Program-made: the position numbers and the translations under genes | NCBI GenBank assembly: GCA_963971225.1 | Contig: OZ020268.1 | Coordinates: forward strand, 47,480,404 to 47,544,403 | Direction of reading: 5' to 3' | Source: Melieria omissa | Lineage: Eukaryota > Arthropoda > Insecta > Diptera > Ulidiidae | Length of the DNA: 64,000 bases | The notes under the pieces: model-generated | Told to the model about the DNA's origin: nothing | The model's input: only the letters and a program-made list of their open reading frames with translations | Databases searched by the model: none | Shown here: in pieces, positions 46,409 through 57,030 of the stretch | Numbering within the stretch: the stretch's first letter is position 1 | Layout of the letters: each line of letters begins with the position of its first letter

Positions 46409-48369
46409 TTCGTCTTCTCTAAATTGTTTTGAAATGTCTCTGTGACCTGGGATCCAGTTTTTGATAATATTTCTCCACATTATCAGTTCTATCAAAAATT
46501 TGAAAAGGAGAACAAATTTAAAATGTATGTCCAACTACTTTACTGGGCAGAATTGGGGCCTTACTTGCATCCGTTTGTTGCACAGACCTGCATTCGTCAT
46601 AAAGGGCCTAATTTTCATTAGACGTTATTATAGATTGATCAATGTGAGTTCTAATCGTATATTTCAAGGTGTCGTGCGCTGGATTAGCCGGCATCTTGAA
46701 AACCAAGAGTTCAAGGCTCTTGGAGCCCATTGGAATCTATGATTTGGTGCTAGTTGTGTAGCAAAATATCGTAACCAACCTTGAGCGCTATGAATAATAC
46801 AATTTTCCTTGCATACTTTTAGGCACCATGTCAATGTTTCCCTTGAAAACTCGTATATCTGACGATCTTTAGTCTTAAAATTTATTTATTTATTTATACA
46901 TAGTTCAATTTTCTTGTTAACTTTCTAGTCTAAACTAAATGCTCCCTGCTTCATAGTGTTTAACTAAAAATGCTTCATAACAAATGGCAAATTTCCTTAA
47001 ATCTCTAACTTTGTTCATTTACCATCTAAGTTTTTCAAATCTTAACTGCAGATTTGTAAAAATTTTTGTTCTTACTGCAAACCCGAAACTTATTCAATTA
47101 AAACGGAACATGGTGTCGTATGCTGTCCGAACAGTGTCAAGCACCTTTGGCTTTGTGCTCCACTACAAACAAAAAAAAAGGAAAAATATTCCAGATTTTA
47201 ATTAATGCAAACTAAAACTTTCACTCGTTCCACTTGGTTAAGTGAACTTTTCTTTGTTCCACGTCAAACACTCAACACATTTGCCACAGCAAATCGGTTG
47301 TTGGCTCCAGTCGAGCCATGTCGAGCTGGCAAATCGAACAAGAAGCTGCAATACAGCAACAACAACAACAACGACAAAGCTGCCTGTTATTGGCAGCTGT
47401 TGGGGACAAAGTGTGAGCAAGTCAATGTACCAAAAACGGGTGCGAGTAATTGCACAAAAATTGCTACAACGCCACTTTGTAGCGGTAAAGCAAAGGGCAA
47501 AGAATTTTGCTTCATTTCTTCATTCAATATCCACACAAACGCCCATTTAATGTTCAATGACTTTCATTGCGGAAAATCGCTGCAAATAACGGCAACCGCG
47601 TTGACTCGAAAACGAATTCTCTGGGGGAGGGAAGCAGCTGTCAATGAAGCAATCTAACAACTTTTGAAATGTTTCCAGTTGAAGGTAGTACAACCAAATT
47701 AACGTTGTCGAGCTCGAAGAAGTATTCCGGTGGCACCAATATTTCATCTTCTTCGATATCCCAACATCGTATATCTTTCTTCTAATGCGTCAACATCTGT
47801 TTTAAAATCACTTTTATATCGTCAAAAATCTCGTTGTTCCATGCAGTTTTACTCGCACACATATCGTTTATAATTTCGCCATTAAGCGTAATCGATTTTC
47901 CACTTTAAAATTATCCAACTGTCACGCAGTGCTGTTGCCACTTCATCAGTTGACGTGTCAGCATGCGTCACAATCTCGCTACATGTAGTTCGCTTCTCTT
48001 CTCTTTTCGTCTTGTATCACCACTCGGCACTCGGATTCGAAATGAGCGCACAACGTGTCGTATAAGTAAACTGCATTAACTTCACTACTTCGATTTCAGT
48101 TAGTGTTTTCAGCGTAATCAGTTCCTTCATATATCACAATACAATCGCAAGCAATTTGCCTAATCGAACACTTGACAAAAGCTTATCTGGACATTGCATA
48201 GCAAAAAAAAATTATAAAAATATGTACAATTCTGGCGCCTTGTCGGTATGTGAGTCATCGCTCATTACGTGTACGTGATGGTGAATCGTCTGAGAGTATG
48301 TAAAGTGTATAAAATTTGGCAAATGATTTCAATTAATTTCGTTGTGCGGTGCGCGAAGCGAACTAAATT
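46409..48369. other. Unique DNA; no gene seen
   Basis: Contains one exact GCATACTTTTAGG motif (46809-46828) and an AAC run at 47357-47372. The frame at 47205-47657 (150 codons) is Asn/Thr/Lys-biased, lies over the AAC run and has no domain; I do not accept it as a gene. Confidence 0.45.
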
Positions 48370-50515
48370 AGCTATGAGTAATTTTTTGTATAAACTATTC
48401 GAATGTTGTGAAATGGAAAGTGCGCCATTATTGCATTTAAGTGAAACCAAGAGTGATTTAAAAGCCATTAGATTAAATTTAGTTGGTCCAAACTGGTAGA
48501 GAAAAGAAAATGGGACATCTGTGACAATGGGTCACAGTGTTTATTATGAAGAAAATCAATTTTATTGAAGTTTAATGAAACTTAGAATCTTATTACAACC
48601 TTTGAATTGAACCAAATGCATAGAAAATATAGCAAAAAAAGTGTGATGGCTGTCACAATGTTTGTTGTGACTATGATTATGACTATGAATAATTTTCTGT
48701 TCAAAATATTCTGGTGTTGTGAAATTAAAAGTAAACCTTCATTGCATTTGAGTAAAACCAACACTGATATAAAAGCCATTAGATTACTTTTGGATAGTTT
48801 AAAATGGTGTAGAACAACAGTGCGACGCTTGTGACAATGTATCACAATGTTTTTCATTGAGGAAATACGTTTTTCTAAACTTAAATAACTCTCAAAAACT
48901 TGTTGCATTCTTGAAATTGAACCAAAATTATAGAAAGTATAGTGCAAAAAGTGTGACGGCTGTGACAATATTTGTTGTAACTGTCGCCACAAATTTTAGC
49001 TCTAAAAACTTGCTGTGTATGTTACTTAAATATAGTTTCTAATTTTTGCGTTCTTGAATGCCATTTTAAATGCTTAATTCAAACATTAGCTAAGTTGTGA
49101 CATAAGTCAGAATTAATTTTAGTTACTATACATTAAAAATTGTATTTATTTATAATTTTGTGAATTAAGAATGAATCAAAGCTTCAAATTAAGCAATAAG
49201 GAAAAATGGGACAGTTGTGACAGCAAGTCACAGTGTTTTTATTGAGAAAAATCAGTTTTACTGAATTTTAATAAAACTCAAAAACTTGTTACAATAAAGT
49301 TGAAAAAACATAATGACAAAAAGTGTGATGGCTGCCGCAATGTTTATTGTAGCTGTTGTCATAAATTTCAGCTTTAATCATTAATGGAAATTATTGCTTC
49401 TTTTGTTACTTTGATTTAATTTTTAACTTTTGCGCACCTGAATGTCTTAATACAAAAATTAGCTGAATTGTGACATTAGTCACAATTTTTATTAGCTACT
49501 CTACAGTTAAAAGTTGCATTTATTTCTCATTTTGTAAATTCTGAATGAAATAAAGCTTCCGATTAAAGCTTTAAATTAGGCAATAGAGAAAAATGGGACA
49601 CTTGTGACAGCGCATTACATTCTTTATTGTCAAGAAAATCAATTCTACTCAACTTTAATGAAATTCATAAACTTATTAAAACCTTGAAAATAAATCGAAC
49701 TTAACGAAAACATTGCCAGAAAAAATGTGATGAGTGTCACAATGTCGGCTGTGACTGCTATCACAAATTGCAGCGTTAATCATTTATGAAAGTGATTACT
49801 GTATTTAATTTTAACTAAAAAAGATCACCAGCATGTCAATTAAAAAAACTTAATACAAAAATTTGTGACACTGTGACACTAGTCAAAAGTTTCATTAGTT
49901 ACTCTACATTTAAAATTTTCTTATAATTTACTTATAGTTTCCACTTACTTATAATTCTGTAAGTTTTAAGTACATTGAAGCTTCAAAGGGTGCAATGGCT
50001 AATTTGTGACACTCGTCACAATTTTTATTGGCTTATTTTAATATACAAATTGCATTTACTTCTAAATCTGTAAATTTTAAATAACTTTAAACTTCAAATG
50101 GAACAATTGAGCTTATATGCGCCACTTGTCACAGTTTTTATTGACTACTCTACATTTGAAAATTGCACTTTTTTCAATTATGTAGATTTTGAATATAAAA
50201 ATTGTACTTACTTCGAAATCTGTAAATTTGAAATTATTTGAAGCTTCGTATGGAACAATGGAATTAATGTGTGACACTTGTCACAATTTTCATTAATGTC
50301 TCATACATAAAATTATTTTCTTCTTAATCTGTAAATTTGAAATCATTTAAAGCCTTAAATGGAGCAATGAAGCTAATGTGTGACACTTGTCACAATTTTT
50401 ATTGACTTCTCTACATTCTAAAATTGCATTTACTTCCAATTCTGTAGATTTTGAGTAAACTGAAGCTTCAATGAAGCAACAGCTAATGTGTCACACTTGT
50501 CACAAAATTGCCTGT
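48370..50515. repeat. Satellite with a recurring TGTGAC-N4/5-GTCACA palindrome
   Basis: In the first part a ~311-bp unit is visible: AAAAGCCATTAGATTA at 48459 and 48770, and TGTGACAATG at 48520 and 48829. Further on the unit shortens to ~110-150 bp, marked by perfect palindromes TGTGACATTAGTCACA (49469), TGTGACACTCGTCACA (50005) and TGTGACACTTGTCACA (50270, 50379). Partial versions occur at several other sites. Each is followed by ATTTTTATTG-CT and CTACATT-AAAATTGCATTTA. Confidence 0.82.
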
Positions 50516-52050
50516 TGACACTGTGTGTCAATAAAACCCAGTACGAACGCTTAATGAACACTTAGCTTCCATATTTATTCAGTAAAAGTGAAATTCCATT
50601 AAAAGTGCTTGAATGTGTTCAACCGTGTGTTGAGTGCGCTTCAGCGCAAAAGAGAGGAAAAGTCAGCAGAGTAGTGGGCGGCGGCGGATGATTATGTTGA
50701 TGACACTCTTTGCATGAAATTGCAATTTTGCTCATTCCGTTTCGCTGCTTGATCGCGCTACATATAATTGGGAATTTGCTGTTATGCCTCAATAGCCAGA
50801 ACCATAGTTACCACAACAACAACAACAATAACAATAACGCTAACGCTACTAAATGTATGCGCACGTAGCCGTGGCTGATGTGCAGTCATCAAACCAAAGT
50901 CATTTTGTACCCGTGCAGAAAATAATTGAAACCATTGAGCGCGCTGAGTGGATGAGCGAACGTATGGCAGGCAGGAAGTAAGGGGAGCGAAACCGGGACG
51001 CGGGCGTACGCACGCACGGACAATGAAACACCCAATTAAGTTGCAATCACCAAACGGCAGCAGCGCCAACATGTCGCCGTCACTCTGCTCCCGCTTTCCG
51101 CTTCCTGCTAACCGTTGCAACATGTGAACTGCATTCGGCCATTTGGCCAAGTGGCGCTTCGAGTGCATTCGCTGCACTCCACTAACCCAATGCCAAATAC
51201 GGGCGCAGAGTTGCCAGCTCTCGTACATAGGTACATGTCAGTGTGTTCGGGTCGTCGAAAGTGCCGCGGCGTCAAGGCTAACGCAAAAATGTTGGCAGTC
51301 GGATTTTAAAATAAATGCTTTGCAGCCAGTTGAAGCGAGTGCGAGAAGCATTGAGGGTGGGTGGCAAAAGTAGCCTGCAGGATTTCAGTATGAATGACAT
51401 TAAGCTGCTGCCGTTGACACTGGCGGCGCACAGTGGGGCGCGATGCACGCTCACGCTTGGGCGCGCGCACTCACTCGCTCCACATTTCTCGCTCTCGTCT
51501 CTGTTGCGCCCTTTTTCCGGCTCATCACACACTTGAAGGCTATTGTTAACTCATGCAGTACCCATCATTGTTGTTGTTGTTGTTATTGTTTTTGGTCAAC
51601 GCTGCACCGTTGTTGTTGTTGTTGCTATTGGCCACGTCATTTGCTATTTGCACTTTCTATTGTCCTTCGGGCAGCAGGCGCCACCCTGCCAGCCACCAGC
51701 CACACCATGTAAACAACCCATTAGCCTTGGAAAGGACATTCGCGTTTGTGTTGGCGACGCTTTGTGGTGTTTGTGGTGGCATGTTTGCCATGCATACATA
51801 GCAGTTGTTGTTGTAGTTTGGCGCGCTTCAATTTGTTGCTGCGCACTTTTTTGGTTAACCCTTTTAGACCTCGAAAATGTATATCGAAGGGAATAAAGAA
51901 ACACAGGAGTCGACACAGCTTTGTGACTTTAAACAATTTTGTGTGAATTGTATGGAGTAAGTTTCATATTGTAAAAGTCGAAAGTTTTTATTTGTTTTTA
52001 TGTTGTTTGATTCAATTTGAAAACGTATGTTTTTTGCTTTAAATTCATAC
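50516..52050. other. Unique DNA, GC-rich in the middle; no gene supported
   Basis: CAA/TTG runs at 50813-50830, 51565-51585 and 51611-51625. Many short frames on both strands around 50780-51900 overlap each other without a domain or splice pattern. Confidence 0.4.
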
Positions 52051-52054
52051 CTAA

Positions 52055-52538
52055 CCCATTGCTGTCGGGTGCCAGTTCCGCCCATACGATTTTGATAAAA
52101 TTTCATACAAGACCTAGAAGTGACCGGAAATGATCAGAAACAAAATTTCTGCACGTTGCTGAGATATTCATTTTGGTATTTTTTCCAATTACACAGCAAT
52201 GGTAGCTTTTTTCCATACTTTTTAAAGTGATCAGTTAAACACGTGAACAAAAGTTGTTTTTTTACAGGTGAGTTAGGAGGCAAATTTTTTTGAAGTTCTA
52301 AGGCCACTTCGTTTCGCCACATTTTCCACCGCCGGAAAATTCACGATTTTTGGAGTCTGGTAACTCTAGCTAGATGGCGAAATTTTAGGGTGACCTTTAC
52401 TAGGTTAAGGTAGTTCCATCTTTACCCTAACTATCCCTGTCAATGGTTTTGAGAGATCTCAAACATTGACTTTTTTGTGATTTTTTTTTTTTAAATAAAT
52501 TTTCATGAGTAAGATTTTACCCATTAGGCAGCAATGGG
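52055..52538. mobile_element. Possible piggyBac-like MITE (484 bp)
   Basis: CCCATTGCTGTC at the left is mirrored by its near reverse complement GGCAGCAATGGG at the right. The outer tetranucleotides are CTAA (52051-52054) and TTAA (52539-52542). CCC...GGG ends next to TTAA are the piggyBac pattern, but the left flank has one mismatch and the inverted repeat is only about 12 bases. A 62-residue frame inside (- strand, 52134-52322) is not recognisable. Confidence 0.38.
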
Positions 52539-52542
52539 TTAA

Positions 52543-53110
52543 GATCAAAAGTTTGCAAAGTATTTGCATCGAATATGTAATCGTTTTAAATTAATGCGTT
52601 CATAATTGATTTGAATGCATTCAGATTCGATTGAAATATATTCGTATTCACTTTTAATTTGTTCATAAATAATACAAAAATTTATATTGGATTTGAATAT
52701 GAACGTTTTTGAAGTGGTTGCATCGTAAGAATCATGATAGAAGGGAATCTTAAACCACGCTATTGTACAGCTTCAGCTGCTTCCGTATAGCGTAGATCTC
52801 TAGCTGAGAATTACTTCAGAGAATCGAAATTCGGAATGAGATTCCATCAATAAAGCGTTTCAGAAAAGAGTCTATCTTGGATCCAAAGGTAAATATGGTA
52901 ACCTTTCCTACTTTCATTTCTTCGGAAGAACACCCATGTTCCCCGAATAGCTATAGTGTAGAAGAGCGCATATCCTAATAGAAATATAGAACGAATTTTA
53001 TCAAAAATGTATGATCCCTACAATCTGAGTGATATTCTAAGTGAGTGACAAGAAATTCCGTGAATAATAGAAAAAGGAACTGAAAATAATGATGTAAAAG
53101 TAAGATCCTG
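52543..53110. other. Unique AT-rich DNA; nothing recognised
   Basis: There is no frame, repeat or site of note. Confidence 0.45.
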
Positions 53111-53117
53111 TATTGAA

Positions 53118-53590
53118 TTAGGTTGGGTTAGGTAGGGAAGGGTGTATGCGGAAGGAACCGCAATTCCCAACGGTGGCTAAGTAAAATCGCCCATAGTGAA
53201 TCCCATCTTAAACCGCTCTGAAGCTAACCAACAATCTCAATCTGGGGCCAACCGGTTTGACCTCTTAATGCAGAAAAACAGATCCGAGATTTCGCGCGCT
53301 ATTTAGGTTCGTCGCCGATCTTGACCCCAGGGGCACACCTACTCGACCTCTTAATAAAGTAGAACAGATCCGAGAGTTCGACTTTTGTCGCGCTAGAAGA
53401 TCCTACAGGAATCTTAATGTAGAGCTGGACAGTGGCACAGGAAGTGTGGTATTGTTTCTGCCTCTTCCTCATCTCCACCGCTTCCGGTGTTGACAAGTTG
53501 CCGAATGGATGTTCAACTCGGGGAGGAAACCTCCTGTTTTCCTTGAGAAAAGGCAGGGCCATAGTACACGGCATGTGTCGCAATCGATCC
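53118..53590. repeat. Remnant of a dispersed repeat, with a short internal duplication
   Basis: The first 145 bases match 38251-38361 in inverted orientation. GACCTCTTAAT-CAGA-AACAGATCCGAGA-TTCG occurs at 53259 and again at 53345, so a ~90-bp piece is duplicated. A 94-residue frame on the - strand (53299-53583) reads through it and may be retroelement-derived, but I cannot place it. Confidence 0.5.
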
Positions 53591-53635
53591 TGCTACACAA
53601 TACAATAGAAAATTATGAAGTTGAATCGCTGATTT

Positions 53636-54180
53636 GTGCAAAAACAAGCAACACTGGCTCTTACGTATATTGAGAGCTCATTTAGAGATTGTTTTCAGTT
53701 TCTTTTTGAGCGTATCAGTCATACCTCATCGCCTGCTCTCGAGATGCTTCCGATTTTAAAGAAGTCAGACGTTCGACGAAGAGGAATGAATGACATATCT
53801 TTGCAGTATTTTTCAGATAGAGATCTACGCTTTATGGAAAGCAGCTGAACTAGCAACACATTGGGAACTGAGCTGAGAACTCTATTGTGTGGTTGTTGAA
53901 TGGGAGCTATTACAGCACCATCCCGAATTTGATGCTGAGTTCCTGGATATTTCGATGTCATTGGAAACGATGTTGCAGATGATGAGTTCGCTAGAAAGGG
54001 TGTTGAACTCATGTATTGTCCATTTTCGGTCCTGTGTAAACATTGCCCTGAGAGATATTGATAGGAGCACAAACATAAACATAGAATCTTCTGGGAGGAA
54101 TAGGTCACTTGTGGTAGATGCCATAGCCTGTTGGATTAGAAGATAAAGACATATGTTATCGCTGAGTTGCTTCATACTTC
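53636..54180 (+). pseudogene. RNase H domain remnant of a non-LTR retrotransposon
   Basis: Around 53939 one frame gives VPGYFDVIGNDVADDEFARK, then GVELMYC. This matches the RNase H motif WVPGH--I-GNE-AD-LAR-G found in I- and LOA-type retrotransposons. The conserved Trp position before it is a TGA, and there are further stops upstream, so it is dead. Edges of the fragment are uncertain. Confidence 0.55.
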
Positions 54181-54218
54181 TATTACGCTGCTCGTTGAAT
54201 CCATCGAAAGTACTGACT

Positions 54219-54902
54219 TAGAGCTGCAAAACTATCGATAGTCGAACTATCAGATAGTTTCGATAGTTTGAAAAAAAAACAATCGATAATATCGATACTA
54301 TCGAAACTAACGAAACTATCGCATAGCGTCAGATAATTTTGATAGTTTGGCAAAAACTATCGATACTATCACAGCCAAAAAACTAAACTAACTGAAATTT
54401 TTATTTTAAAATTATTTTTTAAGTATGTTTTAAAACATTTTGTCATGCTGCAGCCAGCACGACAAAAACCCAGGCTCAAGGAAACATGCACATAAGTCGT
54501 CTCACTCGCTCTCTTTGACAAAATAACAGATACTAATATGTAAGCTTCTCACGTTTCGCTTCAAATATTTATAGCACCGGTCATGCCTAACATTTCTTTA
54601 CAATCTTGTCAGACTTTTCTTTTTATTTGAAAATTTTTTCACGAATTGAAGAAGACACATAAAGTTTTCCGAAATTCGGCCAAATTCAAATAAAATGTAC
54701 CAATCTGCATAAAATAAAAATTCAAACATAAATCCACCAAGTTTAGTAGAATTCTACCAAAGCGACAACACTCGTGTTTTCCTGATCGAAAACACAGATG
54801 GCAGCGAATCGATAGTATAGATAGTAACGAAAACCATCGATAGTGAAGTGAAAATGAAAACTATCGATACTATGACTGTCTCTGCTGACTGTGTCTGCTC
54901 TA
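54219..54902. mobile_element. Candidate hAT-like element with TATCGATA subterminal repeats
   Basis: The left end TAGAGCTGCAAAACTATCGA and the right end ...TGCTCTA (54896-54902) share a TAGAGC start in inverted orientation. Both subterminal regions are dense in ACTATCGATA motifs, four of them the perfect palindrome TATCGATA. The 8-base flanks TACTGACT and GTATGACT agree only in their last five bases. The architecture mirrors the clear hAT element at 6169, but the boundaries here are weak. Confidence 0.35.
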
Positions 54903-55079
54903 GTATGACTGTAAAATGACATCTCTTCTCCGTTGAAGTCTGCAAAAGTTGCGCTCATGAGGCAGAAACAGAGCCCGTAGCACACTTTCTAGGCACCTAC
55001 AGAGCTTCCAGCTTCACAGGAACGCCATGATCGCTTTTTGGAGCCTCAGTTCCTATCTTTGTAGTCTGAACAAAGCGAC

Positions 55080-55342
55080 TTTGCTAAACTTTATCGAGAA
55101 ATAAAATTGGTTTCATATTGGAAAGCCTGTGGAAAGTTGAACTATTGAATCTGTTTCATAATAGAAATTCTGGGAACAGTTTAACTATCAAATCTGCTAA
55201 ACTTTATTGAGAACTCAAATTGGTTTCATAATGAAAATTCTGGGAACAGTTTATCTATCAAATCTGCTAAACTTGATAGACAAATCAAATTGGTTTCATA
55301 ATGGAAATTCTGGGAACAGTTTAACTACCAAATCTGCTAAAC
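55080..55342. repeat. Three to four tandem copies of an 80-bp unit
   Basis: AAATTGGTTTCATAATGGAA, then ATTCTGGGAACAGTTTAACT, then ATCAAATCTGCTAAACTT recurs with an exact 80-base period in the last two copies (GGTTTCATA at 55222 and 55302). Older or partial copies start near 55109 and 55150. Confidence 0.85.
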
Positions 55343-56490
55343 GTTTGTTTTAGTTTGAGATTTATTTGTTTATTTTTATGAATAGTTCAAAACAGTGGTG
55401 GGCCGTCATAACAATCAAAGGTTTTCTTTTGGCAGAGCTTATATTTTGTGGGAGAGTGTTTTCTAGTCAATCAACAATTAATGCGTTCTCGGCGATTGTT
55501 GCAGCAAAATTCGTTGACCAGTTCGATTCTTACGAGCAGCTCAATGGGCCGAAAGTAGTTGCAAACTATAAAACTGACGCCACCTGCTGACTTTAGCGCA
55601 ACTGGCATTGAATGGATACCTTTATGGTTTTCAGGCTTCTACATTTTACACATTTTACTGTGGAGCGCAGGAATTTAATTCGTTGTAGTGTTGCCATCTT
55701 ACAGCGTTTTCAATGGCTGAAGCCAAAATAAAGGTTTTGAATTTGTTGGAGTTTTTTTTGGTAGCTTTGCTTATTTGGTTCTGTTAGCGTTGCAATTGCA
55801 TAATAAAATTTTATGTCGAGCTAATAAAGAAAAACAATGGAAATAAGGAACACATTAAGGACATGCAATTTTATGTGTGTGTGAGTGAGCGCGCGCGCGC
55901 GTTTCCTGCCACGACTGCGACTGTGTGCCGAGTGCAGTGGCACAGGTTAAGGCGAGAATATAATGTCGGAGGTGAATAAAACAACAAAAGTGTGGCACGC
56001 TGTCTTAATGGCAATGCATAAAATGTTTGGCACTGTTGAAGTAGAACAGCAGAAGCATTGATGAGGAGAAACAATGAGGAGGATTGTAGCGAATACAGGG
56101 TGAATGTGAAGTTTAATGAATGTAGAGTTTAATCTCAAATCAAGTGTAATGCTTCAGTGTGATGAAAATATTTGTTTAAAAAGTTGAAATTGCTATTTTA
56201 TGCAGTTTTTATAAATATTTAGAAATATTTGTGGAACCATGTTTAGAAAATTTTTGTGTATTTTGTTGGCTAGAACTATTCGAGAAGTGGGAGGTGGCAC
56301 TGGGACTGCTGCTTAGATTGTGCTTTGCAGTTTTGGACAGTTGGTGAGGTTAGATTAGGGTAGAGCAGCCAAAATCGTTCTTCAAGTATCACCTCAACAA
56401 ATTTTCTTTCACTTTTTATAAGAAACATATAGAGCAAAGTTTAAGAAAAGCTTCAAAATATCTTTTAAAACGTTCCTCGGAAAAACTTCA
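55343..56490. other. Unique DNA with a GTGTGAGC/GCGC run; no gene seen
   Basis: GTGTGTGTGAGTGAGC followed by alternating GC lies at 55873-55900. No coding evidence. Confidence 0.45.
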
Positions 56491-56499
56491 TTTAAATAG

Positions 56500-57030
56500 G
56501 TAGGTAAGTTGTAGCGGTTACTTTTGTATGAGACACACTTAGGCCCTAAAAAAAGCCGTTGTGATACCACAAATTCCACTCGTGTTGGAGTAGAGGGCAG
56601 CTATTATCCTTTCACATTTGAAGGTTTTGTAATTCATTCATGTGGACAGTGATAGAAGTATACGAGTTTTTTACCAGCCTGAGCTGGGAATCGAATCGCG
56701 CAGACTTCTCATACCAGAAGCCCGAGCGTTACTTGCTGGACTAGGCCTCACTTCACTTAGAAGCTCAACCTTCAAGGCTCATCTGATTCATGTCGAAAGC
56801 GATATAAGTGGACGAGGGTTTCACCATTCTAAGCCTGGAATGGAATCTAGGGCCTCTGGCACGAGAAGTCAACCCAATACCCGCTGGACTTACTTCACTT
56901 CATCTGCTTCATGTGGATAGTGATAGCAGTAGACGAGTGTTTCACCAGCCTAAGCTGGGAATCGAACCTACGCTTCTGCTATGAGAGGTCAGCCTCATTT
57001 CACTTAAAAGCTCAGCCTTCAAGACTCTTA
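56500..57030 (-). repeat. tRNA-derived SINE-like repeat in three tandem modules
   Basis: Three modules (near 56640, 56790 and 56910) each contain CATGT-GA-AGTGATA-AAGT, then GACGAG-GTTT, a CCAGCCTAAGCTGGGAATCG block, and TTCTG-TA-GAGA-GTCA. On the - strand the third reads GTAGGTTCGATTCCCAGC, a perfect RNA polymerase III B-box (GGTTCGATTCC). The first reads AGTCCAGCAAGTAACGCTCG upstream of an anticodon-arm-like CTTCT---GAGAAG hairpin. The left part (56500-56600) matches the repeat at 10241-10400. Confidence 0.6.

Noticed and set aside
47205..47657. A 150-codon frame on the + strand
   Set aside because: It runs over an AAC repeat, is Asn/Thr/Lys-biased, starts from an arbitrary Met and resembles no family I know.
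51857..52542. A larger piggyBac-like element starting at TTAACCC (51855)
   Set aside because: The sequence after that TTAA (CCCTTTTAGACC) does not match the right end, whereas CCCATTGCTGTC at 52055 does.
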